Below the pieces are notes generated by a model. It did not search any database. It was not told the origin of the DNA and worked only from the letters and a program-made list of their open reading frames with translations. From assembly GCF_900580865.1 (NCBI RefSeq), contig NZ_UTBZ01000169.1, positions 186,001-250,000 on the forward strand: DNA of 64,000 nt. Direction: 5' to 3'. Both the position numbers and the translations under genes were made by a program. Shown here one piece after another: positions 42,629 to 50,955 of the stretch; the first letter of the stretch is position 1, and every line of letters starts with the position of its first letter. The DNA comes from Pseudomonas viridiflava. Lineage in GTDB: Bacteria > Pseudomonadota > Gammaproteobacteria > Pseudomonadales > Pseudomonadaceae.

Positions 42629-44917
42629 ATGGCACTGGCCCATTCCCTTGGATTTCCGCGCATCGGTCGCGACCGCGAACTGAAGAAAGCGCAAGAGGCG
42701 TTCTGGAAAGGAGAACTGAACGAGGCAGGCCTGCGTGATGTTGGCCGTGAGCTGCGCAAGGCCCATTGGGACTTGCAGAAAAACGCCGGCATTGAATTGC
42801 TCCCGGTCGGCGATTTCGCTTGGTATGACCAGGTGCTGACGCACTCGCTGATGTTTGGCGTAATCCCTGAGCGCTTCCGCCCGCACGATGGCAAAGCCAA
42901 TCTGCAAACCCTGTTCGCCATGGCCCGTGGCGTCAGCGACAGCTGCTGCGGCGGTGCGCATGCCCAGGAAATGACCAAGTGGTTCGACACCAACTACCAC
43001 TACCTCGTCCCGGAATTCAGTGCGGATCAACAGTTTCAACTGGGCTGGGATCAGTTGTTCGAAGAAGTCGAAGAAGCCCGTGCGCTGGGCCACAACGTCA
43101 AACCGGTGATTATCGGCCCACTGACGTATCTATGGCTGGGCAAGGCCAAAGGTGCGGAGTTCGACAAGCTGGAGCTGCTCGATCGCCTGCTGCCGCTGTA
43201 CGGCCAAATCTTCGCGCGTCTCGCCGCCCTAGGCGTGGAGTGGGTGCAGATCGACGAGCCGATTCTGGTGCTCGACCTGCCGCAGGAATGGAAGAACGCT
43301 TTCGAGCGTGCCTACAACCAGATTCAGCGCGATCCGCTGAAGAAACTCCTCGCCACCTACTTTGGTGGTCTGGAAGAAAATCTTGGTCTGGCGGCGAACC
43401 TGCCGGTCGACGGTTTGCACATTGATCTGGTGCGCGCGCCGGAACAGTACCCGACCATTCTCGATCGTCTGCCAGCCTATAAAGTGTTGTCCCTGGGCGT
43501 GGTCAACGGCCGTAACGTCTGGCGCTGCGATCTGGAAAGTGCCTTGGCGACGTTGCAGCATGCCCATGAGCGATTGGGTGATCGTTTGTGGGTCGCGCCG
43601 TCCTGTTCGCTGCTGCACAGCCCGGTGGATCTGGGCCGTGAAGACAAGCTCGATGCCGAGTTGAAAAGCTGGCTGGCCTTCGCCGTGCAGAAGTGCGAAG
43701 AAGTGGCAATTCTGGCGCATGCCGTCAATGAGCCGGAAGCGCCGAAAGTGCTGCGTGCCCTGACCGACAGCCGTTCGGTGCAGGCCGCTCGCGCTGCTTC
43801 GCCACGCATTCACAAACCTGCGGTTCAAGCCCGGGTTGCGGCGATCACGGCCAAGGACAGCCAGCGTCAGTCGCTGTTTCCCCAGCGCATCGCCAAGCAG
43901 CGTGCCGGTCTGGATCTGCCGCTGTTCCCGACCACGACGATCGGTTCGTTTCCGCAAACCGCGTCGATCCGCCTCGCTCGCCAGTCGTTCAAACAAGGCA
44001 AGCTGACCGAAGCCGAATACACCGAAGCCATGCACAGCGAAATTCGCCACGCGGTGGAAATCCAGGAACGTCTGGGCCTCGATGTGCTGGTGCACGGTGA
44101 AGCCGAGCGCAACGACATGGTCGAGTACTTTGCCGAGCAGCTCGACGGCTACGTATTCACTCGCTTCGGCTGGGTGCAGAGCTACGGTTCGCGCTGTGTG
44201 AAACCGGCAGTGATCTTCGGCGACCTCAGCCGTCCGAAAGCCATGACCGTCGAGTGGATCCGCTACGCGCAAGGCCTGACCGACAAGGTCATGAAGGGCA
44301 TGCTGACCGGCCCGGTGACCATGCTGATGTGGTCGTTCCCGCGTGAGGACGTGAGCCGTGAAGTGCAGGCCCGGCAACTGGCGCTGGCGATTCGCGACGA
44401 AGTGGTGGATCTGGAAGCGGCCGGGATCAAGATAGTGCAGATCGACGAAGCCGCGTTCCGTGAAGGTCTGCCGTTGCGTCAGGCGCAGTGGCAGCATTAT
44501 CTGGACTGGGCGACTGAGGTGTTCCGCCTGTGCGCCTCCGGTGTGCGCGACGAAACGCAGATCCACACGCACATGTGCTACAGCGAGTTCAATGATGTGA
44601 TCGAGTCCATCGCGGCGATGGATGCAGACGTGATCACCATCGAAACCTCGCGTTCGGACATGGAATTGCTGGATGCGTTCGAAGCCTTCGCTTACCCGAA
44701 CGACATCGGCCCGGGCGTTTACGACATCCACTCGCCACGCATCCCGGATGCTTCGGAAATGGCTAATCTGCTGCGCAAGGCGGCCAAGCGGATTCCGGCC
44801 GAGCGGTTGTGGGTCAACCCGGACTGCGGTTTGAAAACCCGGGGTTGGCCGGAGACGGAAGCGGCGCTGGTGCACATGGTTACCGCCGCCCGGCAGCTGC
44901 GTAAAGAGCTGGCGTAA
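42629..44917 (+). CDS. metE: Cobalamin-independent methionine synthase
   Basis: A 762-residue enzyme transferring methyl from 5-methyltetrahydropteroyl-triglutamate to homocysteine. ATG 42629 (MALAHSLGFPRIG) is the conserved N-terminus, preceded by GGAG. Zinc/homocysteine ligands are visible: H648 and C650 (HTHMCYSEF) and C733 (NPDCGLKTR). The two-barrel architecture and length are normal. It competes for homocysteine with the divergent cystathionine beta-synthase, and lies near a cobalamin uptake operon whose product would favour the alternative MetH. Confidence 0.96.
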   Translation: MALAHSLGFPRIGRDRELKKAQEAFWKGELNEAGLRDVGRELRKAHWDLQKNAGIELLPVGDFAWYDQVLTHSLMFGVIPERFRPHDGKANLQTLFAMARGVSDSCCGGAHAQEMTKWFDTNYHYLVPEFSADQQFQLGWDQLFEEVEEARALGHNVKPVIIGPLTYLWLGKAKGAEFDKLELLDRLLPLYGQIFARLAALGVEWVQIDEPILVLDLPQEWKNAFERAYNQIQRDPLKKLLATYFGGLEENLGLAANLPVDGLHIDLVRAPEQYPTILDRLPAYKVLSLGVVNGRNVWRCDLESALATLQHAHERLGDRLWVAPSCSLLHSPVDLGREDKLDAELKSWLAFAVQKCEEVAILAHAVNEPEAPKVLRALTDSRSVQAARAASPRIHKPAVQARVAAITAKDSQRQSLFPQRIAKQRAGLDLPLFPTTTIGSFPQTASIRLARQSFKQGKLTEAEYTEAMHSEIRHAVEIQERLGLDVLVHGEAERNDMVEYFAEQLDGYVFTRFGWVQSYGSRCVKPAVIFGDLSRPKAMTVEWIRYAQGLTDKVMKGMLTGPVTMLMWSFPREDVSREVQARQLALAIRDEVVDLEAAGIKIVQIDEAAFREGLPLRQAQWQHYLDWATEVFRLCASGVRDETQIHTHMCYSEFNDVIESIAAMDADVITIETSRSDMELLDAFEAFAYPNDIGPGVYDIHSPRIPDASEMANLLRKAAKRIPAERLWVNPDCGLKTRGWPETEAALVHMVTAARQLRKELA

Positions 44918-44942
44918 CGCTCAACCTGCATGAAGTACAAAA

Positions 44943-45037
44943 CCTGTGGGAGCGAGCCTGCTCGCGAAAGCGTCCTGTCAGCCAACATCATTGTTGGAAG
45001 ATCTGCCGCCTTCGCGAGCAGGCTCGCTCCCACAGGG
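44943..45037. repeat. Paired REP palindromes
   Basis: CCTGTGGGAGCGAGCCTGCTCGCGA and its inverted copy, about 40 bp apart, after metE. The pair may act as the metE transcript end. Confidence 0.85.
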
Positions 45038-45124
45038 TATTGCGTAAGTCAGACGATTTTGGATGGCCTCGAGTGACCCGCAATTGTTAATGTGTCCAGC
45101 CGCAGTCCAGGTGTTTGCCGCTAC

Positions 45125-45676
45125 ATGATTGATCAACCCGTTATCCAGGCTGTTTCCGACGCCGACATTCCTGAAGTTCTTGATTTTGTACTAAAGGCCC
45201 GTGCCGAGCTTTTCCCCAAGCTCAGCGCGACCGGTATGCCTGATGATCTGGCGCGTTTTGCCGAGGTTTATCTACGTGGGGCAGGGTGCTTTCTGATCGC
45301 TCGTCACGAAGGGCAGATTGTCGCCTCAATCGGCTATCTCCCTTACGACCGACGTTTCCCGCACTTGCTCTATCCGGACCTTAAAGTGGTGGAAATCGTC
45401 CGTCTGTTCGTCGTGCCTTCACAACGGCGTTCCGGGTTGGCCGGCACGTTGTACCGATCACTCAAAGAGCTGGCGCTTGCCGACGGGGTCGAGGTGATCT
45501 ACCTGCACACCCATCCGTTTCTGCCGGGCGCCATCGAGTTCTGGCAACGCCAAGGCTTCGACATTATCGATGTCGACGCTGACCCGGTCTGGCAGACGAC
45601 GCACATGCATGCCGTTATGAGTGAAATCGAAGAATCTGCGCCCCATCAAACGGGTCCGTCAGGTAATGCGCCCTGA
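45125..45676 (+). CDS. GNAT-family N-acetyltransferase
   Basis: A 183-residue acetyl-CoA-dependent acyltransferase. The acetyl-CoA binding part is VVEIVRLFVVPSQRRSGLAGTLYRSLKELA in pattern (about residues 98-128), with the Q/R-x-x-G-x-A/G motif QRRSGLAG. ATG 45125 is used although an in-frame GTG at 45092 would add 11 residues. Its 3' end overlaps the convergent ABC ATPase gene by 62 bp. Substrate unknown. Confidence 0.85.
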   Translation: MIDQPVIQAVSDADIPEVLDFVLKARAELFPKLSATGMPDDLARFAEVYLRGAGCFLIARHEGQIVASIGYLPYDRRFPHLLYPDLKVVEIVRLFVVPSQRRSGLAGTLYRSLKELALADGVEVIYLHTHPFLPGAIEFWQRQGFDIIDVDADPVWQTTHMHAVMSEIEESAPHQTGPSGNAP

Positions 45677-46379
45677 CCCCGAAAGTGTCTTGTAACCGCT
45701 GCGGTGTCAGCACTTCCAACGGCCCGCCCAACGCCACCAGCCGCCCGCGCTCCAGCACCGCCAGACGATCACACTTCAACGCCTGATTAAGATCATGCAA
45801 CGCGATCAGCGTGGTCACCGGCAACGCCTGTACCACGTTGAGAATGGTCAGTTGATGCTGAATGTCGAGGTGATTGGCCGGCTCGTCCAGCAACAGAATC
45901 TGCGGTCGCTGCGCCAAGGCGCGAGCGATATGAACCCGCTGTCGTTCGCCACCGGACAGACTGCGCCAGAGTCGGGTGCGCAGGTGCATCGCGTCAACGT
46001 CGGTGAGCGCCTGCTCAACGATGGCATTGTCCGCCGCCGACCATGGTTGCAGCGCCGACAACCACGGCGTGCGCCCCAACGCCACGGCATCGAACACGCG
46101 AATGCCGTCGTCGGTGTCGGCCTGTTGTTCAACGACCGCGAGTTTTTGCGCAATGCTGCGCCGGGCCATTTTGCCCAAGCGCTGACCTTCGAGCAGTACC
46201 TCGCCAGCGCTCGGTTCACGCAACCCGGCCAACAGTTTGAGCAGGGTGGACTTGCCTGAACCGTTCGGCCCGACGATGCCCAGGGTTTCGCCACGCCGAA
46301 CTTCAAGGCTGACACCGTTGAGCAACTCGGCGCCGCGCACCTTGAACGTCAACCCGGAACAACTCAGAACACTGTTCAT
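45615..46379 (-). CDS. btuD: ABC transporter ATPase, cobalamin uptake (BtuD-like)
   Basis: A 254-residue FecE/BtuD-type ATPase. Walker A is GPNGSGKST (37-45), the signature LSGGERQRV and Walker B ILLLDEPANHLD follow, with the H-loop ALHDLNQA. It overlaps the permease gene by ATGA. The operon begins with a cobalamin riboswitch, which assigns the substrate to vitamin B12 or another cobamide rather than iron-siderophore, the other common substrate of the family. Confidence 0.85.
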   Translation of the reverse strand: MNSVLSCSGLTFKVRGAELLNGVSLEVRRGETLGIVGPNGSGKSTLLKLLAGLREPSAGEVLLEGQRLGKMARRSIAQKLAVVEQQADTDDGIRVFDAVALGRTPWLSALQPWSAADNAIVEQALTDVDAMHLRTRLWRSLSGGERQRVHIARALAQRPQILLLDEPANHLDIQHQLTILNVVQALPVTTLIALHDLNQALKCDRLAVLERGRLVALGGPLEVLTPQRLQDTFGVRAHYLTDPFDGAQILRFHS

Positions 46380-47392
46380 CGTGCGGACCTGCGGCCAACC
46401 AGAATCAACGCGAACACCGGCGCACCGACCAGCGCGGTAATCACCCCGACCGGAATCACCTGACCCTTGATCAGCGTGCGTGACAGCACATCAGCAGCAA
46501 TCAAAAACACCGCACCGCCCAAGGCGCTGGCCGGCAGCAGTCGTGCATGACCAGTGCCGAGCAACAGCCGCGCCGCATGGGGAATCACCAGTCCGACAAA
46601 ACCGATCGAACCGACAATCGACACCATCACCGCCGTCACCAGCGCCGCACAGCCAATCAGCAGAATCTGTACGCGTCGCACCGGAATACCGAGCGATGCC
46701 GCCGAGTCTGCACCAAAGGTAAACGCATCCAGCGCCCGTCGATGCCACAGACACACGACCAACCCGAACACGGCCACCGGCACCGCCAGCCACACCGATG
46801 GCCAGCGCACACCGCCAAGATTGCCCAGCAGCCAGAACATGATCCCGCGTGCCTGCTCGGAGCTGGCCGAACGGGTAATCAGAAACGCCGTCAACGCGTT
46901 GAACAGCTGCGAACCGGCGATCCCCGCGAGAATGATTTGCCCGGTGCCGCTGGCCGAACCGCTGACTCTCGCCAGCAGAATGACCAGCACGAACGCTGTG
47001 ACCGCGCCGGCGAAGGCACCGACTGACAAGGAGATGATACCGGCGCCGACACCGAGTAACGCCACCATCACTGCACCGGTCGAAGCGCCGGCAGAAATCC
47101 CCAGCAGATACGGATCGGCTAACGGATTGCGCAACAGCGACTGCAAAATCACCCCGCACGTCGCCAGACCGGCACCGCACGCGGCTGCGACCAGCGCGCG
47201 GGTCAGGCGGTAGTTCCAGACGATGCCTTCGTCGATCGGGTCGAGCGCGTAACCGGCGTTCCACAACTTGTTCGCCAGCACTTGCACCACCACACCCGGT
47301 TCAATCGATGTCTCACCAATGGCCACGCCAGCAACCACTGCAATCAACAGCGTCGCCAGGGCCAGCAACGTACGGATCAGGCTGGCACTCAT
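46376..47392 (-). CDS. btuC: FecCD-family permease, cobalamin uptake (BtuC-like)
   Basis: A 338-residue inner-membrane permease with about ten transmembrane segments. NYRLTRALVAAACGAGLATCGVILQSLLRNPLADPYLLGISAGAS is the hallmark of the BtuC/FecCD family, and GFVGLVIPHAARLLLG is the ATPase coupling region. It overlaps both flanking genes by ATGA-type junctions. Assigned to cobalamin by the riboswitch at the head of the operon. Confidence 0.87.
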   Translation of the reverse strand: MSASLIRTLLALATLLIAVVAGVAIGETSIEPGVVVQVLANKLWNAGYALDPIDEGIVWNYRLTRALVAAACGAGLATCGVILQSLLRNPLADPYLLGISAGASTGAVMVALLGVGAGIISLSVGAFAGAVTAFVLVILLARVSGSASGTGQIILAGIAGSQLFNALTAFLITRSASSEQARGIMFWLLGNLGGVRWPSVWLAVPVAVFGLVVCLWHRRALDAFTFGADSAASLGIPVRRVQILLIGCAALVTAVMVSIVGSIGFVGLVIPHAARLLLGTGHARLLPASALGGAVFLIAADVLSRTLIKGQVIPVGVITALVGAPVFALILVGRRSAR

Positions 47393-48402
47393 TGCGACAG
47401 GTCATAGCCGTTGATGGCCGTGGCCAGTTGCTCGATGCCGTCGAACATGCGCAGGCTGGCCTGCATGGCCATGGCGTCGAGAATGATGATGCGGTTGTGT
47501 TTCACCGCGTCCATGTTGCGCGTCACCGGATCACTGCGCAGGAAGGCGAGTTTCTTTTCATAGTCGTCGGCAGGGAAGCGACGACGGTCCATGCGCGCGA
47601 TCACAAGGAAAGTCGGGTTGGCCTTGGCGATGGTTTCCCAGCCGACCGTTGGCCACTCTTCATCCGACTCCACCACGTTGCGCACGCCGAGGGTGCTGAG
47701 CATGAAATCGGGAATGCCTTTGTGCCCGGCCACAAATGGCTCGATGTCCATTTGTGCGCTGGAGAACCACACCAGTGCGCTGGCGTCCTTCAGTTGTTTA
47801 CCTCGGGCGGTGGCAATCGATTTGGCGAGGCTGGCCTTGAGTTGATCATTGAGTTGCTGGCCACGATCCTGGACATCGAAGATTTGCGCCAGTTGGCTCA
47901 CGCTCTTGTAAATCGTGTCGATACGAAACGGTGCGAGCCGCGTGCCGTCGGCGCCGACGAGGTTGTCCTTGGCTTCGCAATCGGAAGGCAGCAGATAGGT
48001 CGGAATCTTCAATTCATGAAATTGCTCACGGGTGCCGACCGCGCCTTGCGGGCCGACCATCCATTCCAGCTCCACGGCGACCAGTTCCGGGCGCTTGCCG
48101 ATTACCGATTCGAAACTCGGTTCGTTATCGGCCAGACGCTCGATCTTGTCGTCCTGCGCTTTGTATTTGGCCAGCACATTGTTGAACCACAGTGAGGTGC
48201 CGACGACTTTCTCGCCCAGGCCCATGGCGTAGAGCATTTCCGTGCCGGCCTGGCCGATGGTCACCGTGCGCGTCGGGGCGTGCTGGAAGGTCAGGGTGCT
48301 GCCGCAGTTTTCCACTGTCAGCGGATAGACAGTCGGTGCCGCCTGCGCCATGGCGCCAAGGGTCAGGCCGGTGAAGAGGGTGGCGATGCGAGGCAGCAGC
48401 AT
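47389..48402 (-). CDS. btuF: Periplasmic cobalamin-binding protein (BtuF-like)
   Basis: A 337-residue class III binding protein with a signal peptide (about residues 1-21, ending AQA/A). The N-terminal lobe has TVTIGQAGTEMLYAMGLGEKVVGTS and the C-terminal lobe ends in NRIIILDAMAMQASLRMFDGIEQL. ATG 48402 is preceded by GGAG. It is the first gene after a cobalamin riboswitch on the same strand, 145 bp away. No TonB-dependent outer-membrane receptor gene is adjacent, so outer-membrane passage must be encoded elsewhere. Confidence 0.87.
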   Translation of the reverse strand: MLLPRIATLFTGLTLGAMAQAAPTVYPLTVENCGSTLTFQHAPTRTVTIGQAGTEMLYAMGLGEKVVGTSLWFNNVLAKYKAQDDKIERLADNEPSFESVIGKRPELVAVELEWMVGPQGAVGTREQFHELKIPTYLLPSDCEAKDNLVGADGTRLAPFRIDTIYKSVSQLAQIFDVQDRGQQLNDQLKASLAKSIATARGKQLKDASALVWFSSAQMDIEPFVAGHKGIPDFMLSTLGVRNVVESDEEWPTVGWETIAKANPTFLVIARMDRRRFPADDYEKKLAFLRSDPVTRNMDAVKHNRIIILDAMAMQASLRMFDGIEQLATAINGYDLSQ

Positions 48403-48547
48403 GGGGCAGTCTCCAAGGGAACCGTACGGGGAGCGGGAGAGTACGGTCTGGAAACACACCATCGAACGCGGTCAGGAAAACAGCGCAAGGCCGGGCATCA
48501 AACGAAGACGCGCGCGGCACGATGTCCTTCCCGGACACCCCGCCGGT

Positions 48548-48730
48548 TAGTAGTCACTGTGCCGGCAGGTCTCCTGACTGATGCGTCATCGCCTGGCTCC
48601 GGCCTTCCCGGGGTTCACCCAGTGGCAGTCGTGGAGCAGGCTCGGCACCTACAGTTGCGGGGGCAGTTCCGATCAATGCTGTGCAAGCACCTCGGATTCC
48701 CTGTTAGTCCCGTTCGGGAACCAGCGGCGG
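48548..48730 (-). ncRNA. Cobalamin riboswitch
   Basis: On the - strand the element reads from CTGGTTCCC through ACAGGGAATCCG, GCCCCCGCAACTGTAG (the B12-box-adjacent CCGCAACTGT), GCCACTGGG, CCGGGAAGGCC to AGTCAGGAGACCTGCC. All the conserved core blocks of the adenosylcobalamin-type riboswitch occur in order and at normal spacing. It precedes btuFCD, so cobalamin should repress the uptake operon. The rest of 48403-48547 is leader sequence leading to the gene. Confidence 0.95.
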
Positions 48731-48782
48731 CATGGTAGTCGATCGCGCCGCTGAAGGGGAGACGAATCTGTCGTGGCGAGGA

Positions 48783-49718
48783 TCAGTGCTGGCTCATCAA
48801 ACCGTGCAACACGCCCAAACGCAGGCCCGGTACGGAGGGCAGCATTTGCGCAATGCCGAACACTTTGAATGCCGCGAGCATCAACACCAGACCGGCGGGC
48901 AGAATGCTCTGGCGGTGTGGTTGCAGGCCGGCAAGGTTGAGCTGTTGCACATTGTTCACTTTCAGCAAAAGCAGCGACAGGCGCAGCAGGCCGCCGTAGG
49001 TGATGCCGTCCTGGCCGAAGTCGTTGAGGCGATTGGCCTTGAGCACTTTGGCGAGCATGCGTGCGGTGCCGGAAGAGCCGATGGTTTGCTGCCAACCCTG
49101 AGCACGATAGCGCCGGGCGACGTTTTCAAACTGCAGGATAGCGAAGCGTTCGGCCTCCTGTAGCGCGCCGGCGGACACATCGCCACCGCGAAAAAAACGC
49201 GTGCTCAAGGTGCCGCTGCCGATGGCGATGCTTTCAGTGAGCAACGGTTGTGAACCCTGGCCGAGGATCAGTTCGGTCGAACCTCCGCCGATGTCGACCA
49301 CCAGGCGCAGTTCTTGAGCGCTTGGCAAGGCGTGAGTCACGCCGGCGTAGACCAGACGCGCCTCTTCATGGCCGCAGATGACATCAATTGGAAATCCCAG
49401 ATGCCGCTCGGCACTGGCAAGAAACAGCTTCGCGTTGTCCGCCTCACGCACCGCGCTGGTCGCCACCGCACGGACTCGGCCGGCCTCGAAGCCGCGCAGC
49501 TTTTTACCAAACCGGGCCAACGCCTGCCAGCCGCGATCCAGTGCCAACGCATCCAGCGCACCACCGTCAAAACCTTCAGCGAGGCGCACCGGTTCACGCA
49601 GGGTTTTCACTTCCTGAATCTGCAAACCCTTTCGGCTGCGCAGCGACTGGCCGATCATCAGGCGAAAGGCATTCGAACCCAGGTCGATGGCGGCAAACAG
49701 CGAGGCGTCGTCTTTCAT
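48783..49718 (-). CDS. Ppx/GppA-family phosphatase (short form)
   Basis: A 311-residue exopolyphosphatase/pppGpp phosphatase-family protein with the actin-like ATPase fold: FAAIDLGSNAFRLMIGQ (phosphate 1 loop) and VVDIGGGSTELILG (phosphate 2 loop). It has only the catalytic half; classical Ppx is about 500 residues with a C-terminal helical domain, absent here. A Pho-box-like sequence points towards this gene 67 bp upstream, and the phosphonate operon follows, so a role in phosphate starvation is likely. Confidence 0.85.
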   Translation of the reverse strand: MKDDASLFAAIDLGSNAFRLMIGQSLRSRKGLQIQEVKTLREPVRLAEGFDGGALDALALDRGWQALARFGKKLRGFEAGRVRAVATSAVREADNAKLFLASAERHLGFPIDVICGHEEARLVYAGVTHALPSAQELRLVVDIGGGSTELILGQGSQPLLTESIAIGSGTLSTRFFRGGDVSAGALQEAERFAILQFENVARRYRAQGWQQTIGSSGTARMLAKVLKANRLNDFGQDGITYGGLLRLSLLLLKVNNVQQLNLAGLQPHRQSILPAGLVLMLAAFKVFGIAQMLPSVPGLRLGVLHGLMSQH

Positions 49719-49784
49719 GGGAGTCCTTGCAGAGCGTCCGTCGCGAGGCTCAAGACGGTTTGCGAGGATTCTGCCGTAATCTTG

Positions 49785-49802
49785 ATGACATCCTGATGAC
49801 GG
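49785..49802 (-). promoter_or_regulatory. Pho-box-like site facing the Ppx/GppA gene
   Basis: On the - strand CCGTCAT-CAGG-ATGTCAT matches the CTGTCAT-N4-CTGTCAT Pho box with one mismatch per half. A possible -10 (CAGAAT) follows 11 bp later, the spacing used when PhoB replaces the -35 contact. It would activate the phosphatase gene on phosphate limitation. Confidence 0.6.
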
Positions 49803-49829
49803 GGCAGGGGCGGTTCAATGAATGTGTGG

Positions 49830-49847
49830 CTGTCATGACACTGTCAT
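49830..49847 (+). promoter_or_regulatory. Perfect Pho box facing right
   Basis: CTGTCAT-GACA-CTGTCAT, an exact match to the PhoB consensus direct repeat, followed 11 bp later by TATGCT (49859-49864) as a -10. No gene lies in front of it on the + strand; only the short predicted transcript and terminator described next. Confidence 0.8.
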
Positions 49848-49870
49848 TATCCGGCGTCTATGCTGAGGCC

Positions 49871-49923
49871 AATACATCGCGTGTTCTTAAAGTTTTTGCT
49901 GCCAGTTTTGGCAGCTTTTTTTT
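49871..49923 (+). ncRNA. Predicted very short PhoB-driven transcript
   Basis: From the expected start about 7 bp after TATGCT to the T-run of the terminator is about 50 nt. No ribosome-binding site and no conserved frame is seen, so a small RNA, or a terminated leader, is more likely than a protein. Pure prediction from promoter and terminator. Confidence 0.4.
49898..49923 (+). terminator. Strong Rho-independent terminator
   Basis: Stem GCTGCCA / TGGCAGC with loop GTTT, followed by eight T. It is oriented on the + strand, opposite to both neighbouring genes, and lies about 50 bp after the perfect Pho box. Confidence 0.85.
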
Positions 49924-49942
49924 GCCCAAAATTCAGCGAAAT

Positions 49943-50046
49943 CCCTGTAGGAGCTGCCGAAGGCTCGGGCCGCGATCGGACGATCTTTTGACTTTGTTTT
50001 TGAGAGCAAGATCAAAAGATCGCAGCCTTCGGCAGCTCCTACAGGG
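49943..50046. repeat. Paired REP-like palindrome (GATCTTTTGATC type)
   Basis: CCCTGTAGGAGCTGCCGAAG ... GATCTTTTGAC faces ATCAAAAGATCGCAGC ... CTCCTACAGGGG, eight bases from the phnX stop. Confidence 0.88.
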
Positions 50047-50053
50047 GAATGCG

Positions 50054-50881
50054 TTAGCAGGCTTGTGGGGTTTCGCCCCGGGCCAGACGCGCATTGATGT
50101 CTTCGATCACTTCAGGCAACTCGGCAATGGTGTCGATCAGGTAATGCGGACGTGAAGGCGCGAACATCTTGCCGATCCGCGCACGTTCTTCCGCCAGTCG
50201 ATCCAACGGTAATGCCTTGTATTGCTCATAGCTCAGGCCCAGTGCGTTGCCGGAACAGGTCAGCGCCACCGTCCACATGCCTGCACTGCGCCCTTCGAGA
50301 ATCCCCGGCCAGGTGTCGTCAACCTTGACGCACGCGGCCACGTCATCGATGCCCAGAGCAATCACGTTAGCCAAGGCCTGCGCCGGATATGGCCGGCCAT
50401 TCGGCACCTCATCGGTGGCGACGACATGGTCAGCGACGTAGCCATTTTCCCGCGCCAGTTCGACGACCTTGGCCATCACCACCGCCGGGTAGCCCGAGCA
50501 CGAACCGATTTTCAAACCCTTGTCGCGCAATGCTGCAATGGCTTCGAGCGCGCCCGGAATCAACGCCGAATGCAGGGCGATTTTTTCGATCTGCAGCGGC
50601 ATGAAACGTTCGTAGATCGCCGTTACATCGTCGTCACTCGGCAAACGGTCGAATGCTGCACGATAACGCTCGGCAATTTGCGGCAGGTTGCACAGGGTGC
50701 GGATGTGATCCCACTTGCCCATGCCCATCGGCCCGCGCGCTTCTTCCAGCGACACGGCGACGCCGAACTCGGCAAAGGCTTCGACGAAAATCTGCGTCGG
50801 TGCAAACGAGCCGAAATCGACAACGGTGCCGGCCCAGTCGAGGATCGCGGCTTGCAGGTGAGTCGGTTGTTGGTACTGCAT
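50054..50881 (-). CDS. phnX: Phosphonoacetaldehyde hydrolase
   Basis: A 275-residue HAD-superfamily enzyme cleaving phosphonoacetaldehyde to acetaldehyde and phosphate. D15 in ILDWAGT is the nucleophile (DxAGT instead of DxDGT is diagnostic), and K56 in GPMGMGKWDH is the Schiff-base Lys unique to PhnX. GGAG stands before ATG 50881. It is the last gene of the phnD-to-phnX operon. Its usual partner PhnW (2-aminoethylphosphonate transaminase) is absent from the window. Confidence 0.95.
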   Translation of the reverse strand: MQYQQPTHLQAAILDWAGTVVDFGSFAPTQIFVEAFAEFGVAVSLEEARGPMGMGKWDHIRTLCNLPQIAERYRAAFDRLPSDDDVTAIYERFMPLQIEKIALHSALIPGALEAIAALRDKGLKIGSCSGYPAVVMAKVVELARENGYVADHVVATDEVPNGRPYPAQALANVIALGIDDVAACVKVDDTWPGILEGRSAGMWTVALTCSGNALGLSYEQYKALPLDRLAEERARIGKMFAPSRPHYLIDTIAELPEVIEDINARLARGETPQAC

Positions 50882-50955
50882 GGTCAATCTCCGTTTTCAG
50901 GTACGCGTGGGCCGTCCCTCGGCAATGAGGTAGGCGATTCAAGGGTCAGTGCTGA

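Noticed and set aside
49860..49990. Small frame MLRPIHRVF... starting at the Pho-driven -10
   Set aside because: Its ATG overlaps the predicted -10, there is no ribosome-binding site, and it reads through the terminator into a REP element.
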